The notes: generated by a model not told the origin, from the letters alone. 22,136 nucleotides of DNA from Candidatus Nitrosomarinus sp. (GCA_003702465.1 REGF01000005.1:1-22136); one strand, 5' to 3'; positions 1 to 7,071 are shown, counted from the first letter of the stretch. Translations and numbers: made by a program.

Positions 1-204
1 AATTTCAATATTTGAACCTAAAACATTCTCCCAAAATTCATTTTCATTGATTTTAGATTCAAACAAGCTACAAAGATTGTCATTAAATTTGGATTTTATT
101 TCATTGAATGGTTTATGAATTTGAAAAGAAATTTCATCATATAGCCAATCATCATTCCAATTAATCAATACGCCTCCAAGATCAAATAATACAGTCTTAT
201 TCAT
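1..204 (-). CDS. HAD-superfamily hydrolase, N-terminal part (runs off window)
   Basis: The first 68 codons of a minus-strand gene are present, and the C-terminal remainder lies before base 1. The protein opens MNKTVLFDLGGVLINWNDDW. VLFDLGGVL is HAD motif I: D8 would be the nucleophilic Asp, with Gly in place of the second Asp, as is common in YihX-type HAD phosphatases. The visible stretch after it (about residues 17-68) fits the start of the helical cap. Motifs II-IV are off-window, so the substrate cannot be judged. The ATG is chosen because a TATA-like TTAATTAA (226-233) is centred about 25 bp upstream. It is probably a small-molecule phosphatase; the family call is fairly safe, the function is not. 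Confidence 0.75.
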   Translation of the reverse strand, partial: MNKTVLFDLGGVLINWNDDWLYDEISFQIHKPFNEIKSKFNDNLCSLFESKINENEFWENVLGSNIEI

Positions 205-225
205 AAAAAAATTTTAAAATTTTTA

Positions 226-233
226 TTAATTAA
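226..233 (-). promoter_or_regulatory. TATA-like box of the HAD gene
   Basis: TTAATTAA is centred 25.5 bp upstream of the ATG at 204. It lies in a uniformly A+T-rich gap, so confidence rests mainly on the spacing shared with other genes here. Confidence 0.4.
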
Positions 234-275
234 ATTATTTATGTTAAAAAAATTATTTAGCACTATGAATTAAAA

Positions 276-773
276 TTATTTTTCAGTGTGTTTTTGTAAT
301 ATTTTATCAATTTCATGCAAAGCCAACTTGTCTCTGCCAATCACATCAAATTTTTGTAAAATAGATTCAAACAAATCCTCTTCTTCAATTTGTTCATGTA
401 CAAACCATTCTAAAAAGATGCTAGTTCTATAATCATTTTCATTTTGAGCAGTGTGAATTATTTTATCAATTGATTTTGTGACTTTTTGTTCATTTGCTAA
501 AGATGTCTTAAACACCTGTTCTAAAGATTTCATGTTTTGTTTAGGTTTTTCAATTGAAGGGATTGTAGTAGGAATTTTAAGATCATTGAGATAATTAATG
601 ATTTTCAGCATGTGATCACGTTCTTCAGTAGAATGGTTTTGGAAAAATGCAGAAGCACCATCATAACCATTTACTTTACACCAAGATGATATGTAGAGAT
701 AGTAATTTGAAGCGTTTGCTTCCATAGCAATTTGATCATGAAGTAAATTCAATATTTTTTTAGAAATTTTCAT
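276..773 (-). CDS. Ferritin (non-haem, bacterial FtnA type)
   Basis: A 165-residue four-helix-bundle ferritin that would oxidise Fe2+ and store iron as a ferric mineral in a cytoplasmic 24-mer. The ferroxidase ligands of FtnA-type proteins are all in place: E18, E51 and H54 (in the EERDH motif), E95 and E131, with Q128 and the conserved Y25. The helix pattern and length match the family. The protein ends HTEK without a haem-ligand Met or an encapsulin-targeting tail. It is monocistronic, with the HAD gene downstream on the same strand 72 bp away. TATA-like CCTTAAAT at 796-803 suggests a leaderless transcript from the ATG at 773. In an ammonia oxidiser it presumably buffers iron needed for electron-transfer proteins (inference). 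Confidence 0.93.
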   Translation of the reverse strand: MKISKKILNLLHDQIAMEANASNYYLYISSWCKVNGYDGASAFFQNHSTEERDHMLKIINYLNDLKIPTTIPSIEKPKQNMKSLEQVFKTSLANEQKVTKSIDKIIHTAQNENDYRTSIFLEWFVHEQIEEEDLFESILQKFDVIGRDKLALHEIDKILQKHTEK

Positions 774-795
774 ATGATTTGTTATATTTAATTGA

Positions 796-803
796 ATTTA
801 AGG
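796..803 (-). promoter_or_regulatory. TATA-like box of the ferritin gene
   Basis: On the minus strand CCTTAAAT is centred 26.5 bp before the ATG at 773, the usual archaeal TATA-to-start spacing for a leaderless mRNA. Confidence 0.5.
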
Positions 804-849
804 AATTCGAAATGAAAATAAAAAAATAAAATGAATTTGTAGACTAAGC

Positions 850-942
850 ATGGAAATTGGAGAAATAATTGTACCAGCAGCTATAATTTCTGCAGTAGGC
901 ATTATGATAGGTACAAGAATTTGGATAATGTTTAGAAAATGA
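850..942 (+). CDS. Putative 30-residue single-helix membrane peptide
   Basis: A short ATG ORF encodes MEIGEIIVPAAIISAVGIMI followed by GTRIWIMFRK and a TGA stop. It has an acidic N-terminus, about 20 uninterrupted hydrophobic residues (about 6-22), then a basic tail (R23, R29, K30). This is the layout of a one-pass membrane peptide with its C-terminus inside, such as small subunits of respiratory complexes. No homologue is recognised. It lies in the 390-bp gap between ferritin and the 1165 gene and is followed by a second ORF of the same type at 1022. No convincing TATA box sits at the usual distance. An ORF this short can occur by chance, so the coherent membrane-peptide composition is the main support. 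Confidence 0.45.
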   Translation: MEIGEIIVPAAIISAVGIMIGTRIWIMFRK

Positions 943-983
943 GTTAAAATTAATGTAGATTACCACTATGTGTTCTTAAAAAA

Positions 984-1000
984 ACATCTAAAATAGATGT
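984..1000. repeat. Perfect 7-bp inverted repeat between two mini-genes
   Basis: ACATCTA AAA TAGATGT is a perfect 7/7 palindrome with a 3-nt spacer. It lies 42 bp after the stop of the 850 mini-gene and 22 bp before the ATG at 1022, so it overlaps where the second gene's promoter should be (TCTAAAAT, 987-994). It could be an operator for a dimeric regulator or a weak hairpin ending the first transcript; five As follow rather than Ts, which argues against a + strand intrinsic terminator. Confidence 0.45.
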
Positions 1001-1021
1001 AAAAATCAATTTAGTTGATAT

Positions 1022-1102
1022 ATGTTGGATAATGCAAAAATTGCTTTAATAGCAGGGTTTGTCACAGTTGTTACATTATCTGTTGCGTTGCTTTTTGTAT
1101 GA
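1022..1102 (+). CDS. Putative 26-residue single-helix membrane peptide
   Basis: ATG ORF encoding MLDNAKIALIAGFVTVVTLS then VALLFV and TGA. A short polar head (D3, N4, K6) is followed by about 20 hydrophobic residues reaching the very C-terminus, like a tail-anchor or a tiny transmembrane subunit. It is the second such ORF in tandem, 79 bp after the stop of the one at 850, on the same strand. No family is recognised. Its start lies 22 bp after the ACATCTA/TAGATGT palindrome. Two adjacent same-strand ORFs that both look like complete membrane segments are less likely by chance than one, but expression is unproven. Confidence 0.4.
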   Translation: MLDNAKIALIAGFVTVVTLSVALLFV

Positions 1103-1164
1103 TAATATAATAAATCAATTAAAAATTTCAGTACATTTGTTTACTAGTAATTAATTAGATAAGT

Positions 1165-1485
1165 ATGAGAAAAACATTAGGAGATTACAATATTGAAAAA
1201 TCATCATCAACTGATGTCAATAATATCAATTGGTCACAAAAAAAAGTTAATGATAGAAAAAAACCTAAAAAGAAAAAAATTCTTAAAACAAATCAAATTC
1301 CATTGGGAACAAACATAATTTACAAAAATGAAAATGAGAGAAAAGTAAATTCAAAAAAAATAATTAAAATCAATAATGAAGAAAATTTACAAAAATCTAA
1401 AGAAAATACAGTTAAAAGAATTGAAAGTAAAGACTCATCGTTAGGACAGGTTAAAGAAAGATCATATAAGAGGCCTGGACGATGA
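1165..1485 (+). CDS. Hypothetical Lys/Asn-rich, probably disordered protein
   Basis: A 106-residue ORF from ATG to TGA with no recognisable domain. It is strongly basic and low in hydrophobic residues, with clusters such as DRKKPKKKKIL near residues 30-40 and a C-terminal KERSYKRPGR. This composition predicts an extended, nucleic-acid-friendly polypeptide with no membrane segment or cysteines. The nearest clear TATA-like stretch (TTAAAAATTT, about 1117-1126) would leave a leader of roughly 18 nt. It runs in the same direction as trpA, 65 bp upstream of it. It may be a lineage-specific RNA- or DNA-binding protein (inference), but A-rich DNA readily yields Lys-rich spurious ORFs, so the call is tentative. 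Confidence 0.5.
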   Translation: MRKTLGDYNIEKSSSTDVNNINWSQKKVNDRKKPKKKKILKTNQIPLGTNIIYKNENERKVNSKKIIKINNEENLQKSKENTVKRIESKDSSLGQVKERSYKRPGR

Positions 1486-1521
1486 TAACCTAAAATGGGT
1501 TGGTAGTTGAAACAGTTTTAA

Positions 1522-1529
1522 TTAATAAA
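1522..1529 (+). promoter_or_regulatory. TATA-like box of trpA
   Basis: TTAATAAA is centred 25.5 bp upstream of the trpA ATG, embedded in TTTTAATTAATAAAA. Confidence 0.45.
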
Positions 1530-1550
1530 AAGTAAGAATGATTAAAGAAA

Positions 1551-2354
1551 ATGTCACGAATTAAAGAAAAATTTGAAGAATTGGAAAAACGAAATGAAAA
1601 AGCACTCATTTCATATATTATGTTAGGATTTCCAAATGAAAAAGCTACAATCTCAACAGTAAGAGGTTTGGTCAAAGGAGGGGTAGACATTATTGAAATA
1701 GGATTTCCATTTTCAGATCCTTTAGCAGATGGTCCGGTAATTCAAAATGCAAGCACCATATCACTTCAAAAAGGAACAAATGTTTCAAAATTTTTTAACA
1801 TTGTGAAAAAAATTCGTAAAGAAACAGAAATTCCACTTGTATTGATGACATATACCAATATTTTACATCGAATGGGATATGACAAATTTATCAAAGATGC
1901 AAAAAAAGCTGGAATAGATGGATTTATTCTTCCAGATATGTCATTAGAAGAATCCAAAGAGTATTTGGATGCTGCAAAAAATAATGCAGATACAATATTT
2001 TTGATTTCACCAAATACAACTAAAACAAGAATTGATAAAATTTCAAAAATATCTACTGGATTTTTGTATCTTGTAGCAGTGTTTGGAACTACAGGAGTTA
2101 AAACAAGTATCAAAAATTATACATTAAAAGCAATAAAAAATGTAAAAAAACAGACCAAAGGCAAAATTCCAGTTGGAATAGGATTCGGAGTATCAACACC
2201 AGAAGATGTAAAAAGATACATCAAAGCTGGAGCAGATGCAGTAATTGTAGGAAGTGCATATTTGAAATTAATTGAGAAAACTAAATCAACAGATCTTGAA
2301 TCAAAGATTACATCATTTACAAAAAGTCTGAAAAAACAGACGGTTCTTCAATAA
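1551..2354 (+). CDS. trpA: Tryptophan synthase alpha subunit
   Basis: A 267-residue TIM barrel that cleaves indole-3-glycerol phosphate to indole and glyceraldehyde 3-phosphate; the indole is passed to TrpB, which makes tryptophan. The catalytic pair is visible at the same numbers as in the Salmonella enzyme: E49 in IIEIGFPFSDP and D60 in PLADGPVIQNAS. The phosphate-binding loops VFGTTGVKT and GFGVSTPEDV, then VIVGSAYLK, follow in order. Full length. No trpB or other trp gene is adjacent: upstream is the Lys-rich unknown and downstream pyrG, 56 bp away on the same strand. The partner subunit must be encoded elsewhere. The ATG fits both the family N-terminus and the TATA spacing. Confidence 0.96.
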   Translation: MSRIKEKFEELEKRNEKALISYIMLGFPNEKATISTVRGLVKGGVDIIEIGFPFSDPLADGPVIQNASTISLQKGTNVSKFFNIVKKIRKETEIPLVLMTYTNILHRMGYDKFIKDAKKAGIDGFILPDMSLEESKEYLDAAKNNADTIFLISPNTTKTRIDKISKISTGFLYLVAVFGTTGVKTSIKNYTLKAIKNVKKQTKGKIPVGIGFGVSTPEDVKRYIKAGADAVIVGSAYLKLIEKTKSTDLESKITSFTKSLKKQTVLQ

Positions 2355-2369
2355 CAAATACACTCCAAC

Positions 2370-2387
2370 ACATACAAAACATACAAA
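2370..2387 (+). repeat. Short tandem repeat in the trpA-pyrG gap
   Basis: The 9-mer ACATACAAA occurs twice in perfect tandem (2370-2378 and 2379-2387). The second copy is centred near -27 relative to the pyrG GTG, where a TATA box would be expected. Small enough to be chance. Confidence 0.3.
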
Positions 2388-2410
2388 AACTAGATGTTTA
2401 TTTCAATAAT

Positions 2411-4009
2411 GTGCAGACGAAGTTTATTTTTGTCACAGGAGGAGTAATGTCTGGCCTTGGAAAAGGTGTTACAACTTCATCGATTGCCAAATTATTACAA
2501 TTATCAGATCAAAAAGTTTCATGTATCAAAATAGATCCATATCTAAATTATGATGCAGGAACAATGAATCCAGTTGCACATGGAGAAGTGTTCGTCACAG
2601 ATGATGGAGGAGAATGTGACATGGATATTGGAAATTATGAAAGATTTCTTAATCAAGATATTTCAAAAGATCACAACATTACTACTGCTCAAGTATATTC
2701 TTCAGTAATTGAATCAGAAAGAAAAGGAGAATATTTAGGAGCATGTGTACAAATTATTCCGCACATTACTGATGAAATAAAAAATAGAATTAGAAAAGTT
2801 GCTGAAGATGAAAAATTGGACTTCTTAATAGTAGAATGTGGAGGAACAGTAGGAGATATCGAATCATTACCATTTTTAGAAGCGCTAAGACAAATGAAAG
2901 TTGAAGAAGGTCCACAAGGAGTAATTTTTGTTCATGTAACATTAGCACCATCTTTAGATGTTGTAGGAGAACAAAAAACAAAACCCACTCAACACAGCGT
3001 ACAAGAATTAAGAAGAATTGGTATTCAAGCAGACTTTTTGGCTGTTAGATGCACTAAACCATTAGAAGAAAAAACTAAGAAAAAAATTGCAATGTTTACT
3101 AATGTTACAACAAAAGATGTTTTATCATGCCATGATGCAAAATCAATCTTTGAAGTTCCTCAAATGCTCTATGAACAAGGAATTATGGATTCAATATTTA
3201 CTAAATTTGGCATAGTAGGAATGGTTAACACATCAGCAAATTGGGACAAATGGAACAAAATTGCAGAAAACATGGTTAATCATGAAGAACAAAAAGTTAG
3301 AATTGCAATGGTAGGAAAATATGTCACTCTAGCAGACAGTTATGTCAGTGTAAATCATGCATTAAAGCATGCAGGTGCAGAAATTGGAAGATCAGTTAAA
3401 ATTGATTGGATAGATTCAGAATCAATTACAGACTATACTCAACTATCAAATTATGATGGTATTTTAGTTCCAGGTGGATTTGGAACAAGAGGTTCTGAAG
3501 GAATTATTCAAACTGCAAATTATGCACGAGAAAAAAATATTCCTTATCTTGGAATATGTTTTGGATTTCAATTAGCTGCAATTGCATTTGGTAGAAGTGT
3601 CCTATGTTTAGAGGATGCAAATTCTACAGAAATCAACATGAATACAAAAAACCCAATTGTAGATTTACTTCCAGAACAAAAAGATGTTTCAGATATGGGA
3701 GGATCATTAAGATTAGGAGCAAACGAAGTAATAATAAAATCAAATACAAATGCACAAAAAATTTACAACTCTGAAAAGATAAGTAAACGTCATAGACACA
3801 GATATGAAATTAATAAAGAATACATTCCAGAATTTGAAAAAAATGGTTTAATTTTTTCAGCAGATAGTGACAATGGAAAAAGAATGGAGATATTAGAAAT
3901 TCCTGAACATAAATTCTATCTAGGAGTACAATTCCATCCTGAATTCAATAGTAGACCAGGATTCCCCGAAGAAGCATTTTCAGCATTTGTAAAGGCAGCT
4001 GCAAATTAA
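2411..4009 (+). CDS. pyrG: CTP synthase (glutamine-hydrolysing)
   Basis: A 532-residue cytoplasmic enzyme that makes CTP from UTP, ATP and glutamine. The N-terminal synthetase domain (about 1-270) begins FIFVTGGVMSGLGKGVTTSS, the family's P-loop. Mid-domain UTP/Mg motifs DPYLNYDAGTM and GGTVGDIES follow. The class I glutaminase domain (about 290-532) has the oxyanion loop PGGFGTRG, nucleophile C383 in LGICFGFQ, and the H509/E511 dyad in FHPEF. Full length and intact. Translation starts at GTG 2411; the overlapping ATG at 2409 is out of frame. It may be cotranscribed with trpA, or start from a weak ATACAAAA element about 26 bp upstream. The stop is 3 bp from the stop of the convergent NAD kinase gene. 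Confidence 0.97.
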   Translation: MQTKFIFVTGGVMSGLGKGVTTSSIAKLLQLSDQKVSCIKIDPYLNYDAGTMNPVAHGEVFVTDDGGECDMDIGNYERFLNQDISKDHNITTAQVYSSVIESERKGEYLGACVQIIPHITDEIKNRIRKVAEDEKLDFLIVECGGTVGDIESLPFLEALRQMKVEEGPQGVIFVHVTLAPSLDVVGEQKTKPTQHSVQELRRIGIQADFLAVRCTKPLEEKTKKKIAMFTNVTTKDVLSCHDAKSIFEVPQMLYEQGIMDSIFTKFGIVGMVNTSANWDKWNKIAENMVNHEEQKVRIAMVGKYVTLADSYVSVNHALKHAGAEIGRSVKIDWIDSESITDYTQLSNYDGILVPGGFGTRGSEGIIQTANYAREKNIPYLGICFGFQLAAIAFGRSVLCLEDANSTEINMNTKNPIVDLLPEQKDVSDMGGSLRLGANEVIIKSNTNAQKIYNSEKISKRHRHRYEINKEYIPEFEKNGLIFSADSDNGKRMEILEIPEHKFYLGVQFHPEFNSRPGFPEEAFSAFVKAAAN

Positions 4010-4012
4010 AAA

Positions 4013-5011
4013 TTATTCAATTTTTGAAATTTCATAAATTTTTTGTCGTGCATCTCTGATTGAGACTTTCTTTTTGACGTATCCTTTTTTTAGTAAATGA
4101 CTTAAAGCTAATCTTACAGTTCTATCAGGAAGTAACGTTTTGTTTGCCAAATCCTTTTGAGTTAATTCACCTTCATATTCCAATGTTTTTAACAATAATT
4201 TAGAACTTGGAGGCATACTCAATAGATCTTCAGCAAGATGAACTTTTTTTGCTAGTGCAGAAATTCCTGTAGTATCTTTTTTTAATCTAATAATTTTTGC
4301 AGGAGGAATGAATTTAGAGCACTCAACAGTTTTTTTTACTTTGTATCGGTCTAAACCATCTAAAACAACCTCACAATGCAATCTTGCAGATATATCATCA
4401 ATTTCTATAAAACTTGAATTAGATACAATTAATGGTCTTCTTGTTACATCAAGAGAATTTACCGAAATTATTTCAAAAACAGCAGAATCCTGAAACAATA
4501 CAGGTCCACCAGCAGACATGGAATATGCTGAAGAACCAATCGGGGTTGAAACAATAATTCCATCTCCGTTATCATGCCACACTTCATCACCATTTATTCG
4601 CAAAGTGTGCTCCATCAACATTGCACTTTTAGATGAAAACACAGCAACATCGTTTAAAACAGGATAAACATTTTTTCCGTCAATTTTGACACCAAGACGT
4701 GGAACCTCTTCAATACTAAAATTTTGTTTCTTTAGAATTTCTACATATGAAGAAAATTCTTTTAATTCAATTTGAGCTAAAAATCCACTAGATTCACCTT
4801 CATTAATTCCAAGAACAGGAGATGTTGCATCAAAAGTTCTGTGAAAATAATTTCTAACTCCTTTATCACCACCTAAAACAATAATACAATCAGTGGGCTT
4901 ATTTTTTGTCTTGGTGATATTGAAAGATTCAATATTGGAATCAGTTAAAATTTTTTTAATAATTTTTGATGCAGATTCAGAAGTTCCAGAACCATAAATA
5001 CCAATTTTCAT
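4013..5011 (-). CDS. nadK: NAD kinase-fold protein fused to C-terminal winged-helix domain
   Basis: 332 residues in two parts. Residues 1 to about 255 are an NAD(+)/NADH kinase domain (NAD to NADP): Rossmann start MKIGIYGSG, the N120-D121 motif in VLNDVAVF, and the diagnostic GDGIIVSTPIGSSAYSMSAG at 149-168. The ATP-loop motif, normally GGDGT, reads GGDKG at 47-51, so catalytic D49 is kept but the next two residues differ; the usual NxGxxGFL segment is NEGESSGFL (70-78). Residues about 268-332 form a helix-turn-helix/winged-helix module (ELTQKDLANKT, then RTVRLALSHLLKKGYV) of the ArsR/MarR kind. It is followed upstream on the same strand by the PfkB kinase gene, 40 bp away. It may be an active kinase that also binds DNA, or an NAD(P)-sensing regulator; kinase activity is not certain. 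Confidence 0.82.
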   Translation of the reverse strand: MKIGIYGSGTSESASKIIKKILTDSNIESFNITKTKNKPTDCIIVLGGDKGVRNYFHRTFDATSPVLGINEGESSGFLAQIELKEFSSYVEILKKQNFSIEEVPRLGVKIDGKNVYPVLNDVAVFSSKSAMLMEHTLRINGDEVWHDNGDGIIVSTPIGSSAYSMSAGGPVLFQDSAVFEIISVNSLDVTRRPLIVSNSSFIEIDDISARLHCEVVLDGLDRYKVKKTVECSKFIPPAKIIRLKKDTTGISALAKKVHLAEDLLSMPPSSKLLLKTLEYEGELTQKDLANKTLLPDRTVRLALSHLLKKGYVKKKVSIRDARQKIYEISKIE

Positions 5012-5031
5012 TATTTTACTAACCCCAAATC

Positions 5032-5039
5032 AATAATAA
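5032..5039 (-). promoter_or_regulatory. TATA-like box of the NAD kinase gene
   Basis: TTTATTAT on the minus strand is centred 24.5 bp before the ATG at 5011, within the 40-bp gap after the PfkB gene. This suggests the kinase gene has its own promoter. Confidence 0.4.
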
Positions 5040-5051
5040 AAGAATAATGTA

Positions 5052-5924
5052 TCATAAATCTCGAAAATCAATTAGATTGTAAAAATAAGATGCATTATTT
5101 TCAACCGCGCCTTTTTTAGGAATTTTTTGCAATCCAACAGCATTAGATTCTAGTGCAGCCTGAGCTGAGCCTGCAGCAAAACAAAATGCCCACAAAAAGT
5201 CTTTTTCCTTAATCATTGTACAAGTAAATGTAGAGCAAAAGATATCACCGATTCCGGTTGTATCATGAACGTGTTTGTTTGGTAATTTTAAAGAGTATAT
5301 TCTATCTTTTATCAATAAAGAGACATCAGTTTTATTTGTCAAAATTACATATTCAATTCCTTTCTTTTGAAGTGCACGCATCATTTCATCATGTGAACCC
5401 TCAACAATATTTTGACCTTCTTCAGGATTGATTTTAATTGCATTTACATTTGTTAAGTCAAGATCAGTTTTTTTTAAAAAAATATTATTTTCAGAATCTT
5501 TTTGTCTCAAAAATCCTTGAGGATCTACAAACAAAAAATTAGAATTATCTTTAATTTTTTTCAAAACATCTTGAGAAATTTCATGAAATATTGGACTAAC
5601 AATATGAGCATCAGCATCAGTGGCAGAATATTCTATAGGGTCACATTCATTTTCAATTTTTAGAGTCCTATCACTACCAGTTATTGAAATAGAAAATTTA
5701 GTAGTATTTTTGACAGAATCAGGATTGATTAAATTAATTTTATTGTCATTCAAGTATTGTTTTGGGAAATCAGGACCATATTTTGTAAAAAGATCTACTT
5801 CAAATTTGAATTCACGTGCCGTTATTCCGCAATAAGATGCAGCACCGCCAATTTGCTCATAGGAATTTCCTGCAATCGAAATGGTATCTAAAGCACAATG
5901 TGAATAAATTGCTAATTTTTTCAT
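5052..5924 (-). CDS. PfkB-family carbohydrate/nucleoside kinase
   Basis: A 290-residue ribokinase-fold kinase that transfers the ATP gamma-phosphate to a sugar or nucleoside hydroxyl. Family signatures: the GGAAS substrate/lid segment at 26-30 (PfkB motif 1 region) and DTTGIGD at 221-227 (motif 2), where the final Asp is the catalytic base and the glycines form the anion hole. FVDPQGFLR (about 132-140) is the usual central strand. Length is normal for the family. The substrate cannot be read from the sequence; ribose, adenosine, inosine and fructose 6-phosphate kinases all share this fold. It lies between the small zinc protein (26 bp upstream) and the NADK-fold gene (40 bp downstream), all on one strand, so a short operon is possible. 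Confidence 0.88.
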   Translation of the reverse strand: MKKLAIYSHCALDTISIAGNSYEQIGGAASYCGITAREFKFEVDLFTKYGPDFPKQYLNDNKINLINPDSVKNTTKFSISITGSDRTLKIENECDPIEYSATDADAHIVSPIFHEISQDVLKKIKDNSNFLFVDPQGFLRQKDSENNIFLKKTDLDLTNVNAIKINPEEGQNIVEGSHDEMMRALQKKGIEYVILTNKTDVSLLIKDRIYSLKLPNKHVHDTTGIGDIFCSTFTCTMIKEKDFLWAFCFAAGSAQAALESNAVGLQKIPKKGAVENNASYFYNLIDFRDL

Positions 5925-5950
5925 TTCCCTAGAATTCAGAAACAGTAGAT

Positions 5951-6067
5951 TTAGTTTTTTGCATTAATTTTCTCCAAACATTCAGAGCACAAAATTTGTC
6001 CTTTAGAAAGATGTAATTCTACTCCAGATTTAAAGCAGATATGGCATAATCCTTCCATGTTACTCAT
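5951..6067 (-). CDS. 38-residue double-CxxC zinc-finger protein
   Basis: A short minus-strand ORF, MSNMEGLCHICFKSGVELHL followed by SKGQILCSECLEKINAKN. C8-x2-C11 and C27-x2-C30 are spaced 15 apart with a beta-hairpin-like segment between them, a treble-clef or zinc-ribbon metal site. An alternative start is Met4 at 6058. TTTAATG on the minus strand (about 6087-6094) sits somewhat close (about 23 bp) to the ATG. The stop lies 26 bp before the PfkB start, so the two could be cotranscribed. The ordered Cys pattern makes it much more credible than a random 38-codon ORF. Function unknown. Confidence 0.65.
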   Translation of the reverse strand: MSNMEGLCHICFKSGVELHLSKGQILCSECLEKINAKN

Positions 6068-6158
6068 CTAGTATTAGTAATTGTAACATTAAAGCATAAA
6101 TGAAATTTTTTCATTGTTTAGGCACAAAATATCAATTTTTTTCAAAATAGCCACAAGA

Positions 6159-6164
6159 TTATAA
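6159..6164 (+). promoter_or_regulatory. TATA box of the S26e gene
   Basis: TTATAA is centred 25.5 bp upstream of the ATG at 6187, implying a leaderless mRNA. This also means the 7-codon ATG ORF at 6174 would lie upstream of the transcription start. Confidence 0.6.
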
Positions 6165-6186
6165 GTAGGCTAAATGGCTGAATTTT

Positions 6187-6474
6187 ATGCCACTTAAACG
6201 TGCAAGTAGAGGTAGAACAAAAGGAGGAAAAGGATCTTCAGGAACAGTTCAATGTACAAACTGCGGACAAACAGTTCCAAAAGATAAAGCCAAAAAAGTT
6301 ACTTCAAAACTTAATCTAGTTGAACATACATTGGCAAAAGAATTACGTGCACAAGGTGCATACATTGCATCACCAACAGTTTTGAAACATTACTGTATTT
6401 CATGTGCAATTCATTTCAAAATTCTAAAAATTAGATCTGAAGATAATAGAAGAAAACGCGGTAAACTACGATAG
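6187..6474 (+). CDS. rps26e: Small ribosomal subunit protein S26e (eS26)
   Basis: A 95-residue basic zinc protein of the small ribosomal subunit, located near the mRNA exit channel in archaea and eukaryotes. The family pattern is clear: a Gly/Arg/Lys-rich start (MPLKRASRGRTKGGKGSSG), C23-x2-C26 in QCTNCGQ, then C70-x2-C73 in HYCISCAIH, and the RKRGKLR tail. S26e is missing from many euryarchaea and present in TACK archaea and eukaryotes, which supports the taxonomic placement. A TATA box at 6159-6164 indicates leaderless expression. It is convergent with the phosphatidyltransferase gene with only 3 bp between stops. Confidence 0.95.
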   Translation: MPLKRASRGRTKGGKGSSGTVQCTNCGQTVPKDKAKKVTSKLNLVEHTLAKELRAQGAYIASPTVLKHYCISCAIHFKILKIRSEDNRRKRGKLR

Positions 6475-6477
6475 AAA

Positions 6478-7050
6478 TTATTCTTTAATGTTTTTAGCTG
6501 TAAAGATCATTCTTTGAATTAATGTAATTCCTGCAATAATTACTACAATTATTACAGCATAATCCATAAAACCAATAATACCAATTATAGCAATCACCAA
6601 AAGTCTTTCAGCTCTTTCACCAATACCAATTCCTTGAAGTTTGATGTTGATTAAGTCAGATTTTGCTCTAGCATAACTAACTAGCAAAGACAAAGTTATT
6701 GCAAGCAATACCAGATATGGTTCTGCATATCCGCCAACTAAAATTCCTAAAAATATTGCAACTTCAGAAATTTTATCGAACATTGAATCAAGATACTCAC
6801 CTTTTTTGGAAGTTTTACCAGTAATTCTTGCAACTTGGCCATCTACCATATCAAAGAATCCAGAAACAAGTAACAAAATTCCACCAATGATTAACCCAAA
6901 TTCAATTCCCATTCCATAAACTACAGCAGAAGATAATGCAACAATAAGACCAACAACAGTCCAGAAATTTGGAGATAGACCAGTTGCAGCAAATCCCTTA
7001 CCCATTTTTTCAAGAGCTGGACGCAAGGTCTCACGTAAATTATTTAACAC
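6478..7050 (-). CDS. CDP-alcohol phosphatidyltransferase (probably archaetidylinositol-phosphate synthase)
   Basis: A 190-residue integral membrane enzyme with about six hydrophobic helices. It carries the complete CDP-alcohol transferase signature DxxDGxxAR-x8-GxxxDxxxD: D67, D70, G71, A74, R75, G84, D88, D92. These residues bind the metals and the CDP-lipid while the head-group hydroxyl attacks. In archaea this family joins CDP-archaeol to inositol phosphate, serine or glycerol phosphate. The amphipathic N-terminus (LRPALEKMGKGFAATGLSPN) resembles the inositol-phosphate-using members, but the acceptor is an inference. Start is GTG at 7050: a TATA-like element (7072-7079) is centred 25.5 bp away and no in-frame ATG lies nearby. 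Convergent with S26e. Confidence 0.9.
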   Translation of the reverse strand: MLNNLRETLRPALEKMGKGFAATGLSPNFWTVVGLIVALSSAVVYGMGIEFGLIIGGILLLVSGFFDMVDGQVARITGKTSKKGEYLDSMFDKISEVAIFLGILVGGYAEPYLVLLAITLSLLVSYARAKSDLINIKLQGIGIGERAERLLVIAIIGIIGFMDYAVIIVVIIAGITLIQRMIFTAKNIKE

Positions 7051-7071
7051 AAATTACACCCAAAATACCAT

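Noticed and set aside
1490..2113. Open frames on the minus strand across trpA
   Set aside because: They are antisense frames of a clear trpA with no family features or promoter.
2790..2981. 63-codon Leu-rich minus-strand frame inside pyrG
   Set aside because: Shadow of the conserved pyrG coding sequence; the apparent hydrophobicity comes from complementing Glu/Lys codons.
6174..6197. Seven-codon ATG ORF overlapping the start of S26e, possible uORF
   Set aside because: The TATA box at 6159-6164 puts the transcript start near 6187, so this ORF would not be transcribed with S26e.
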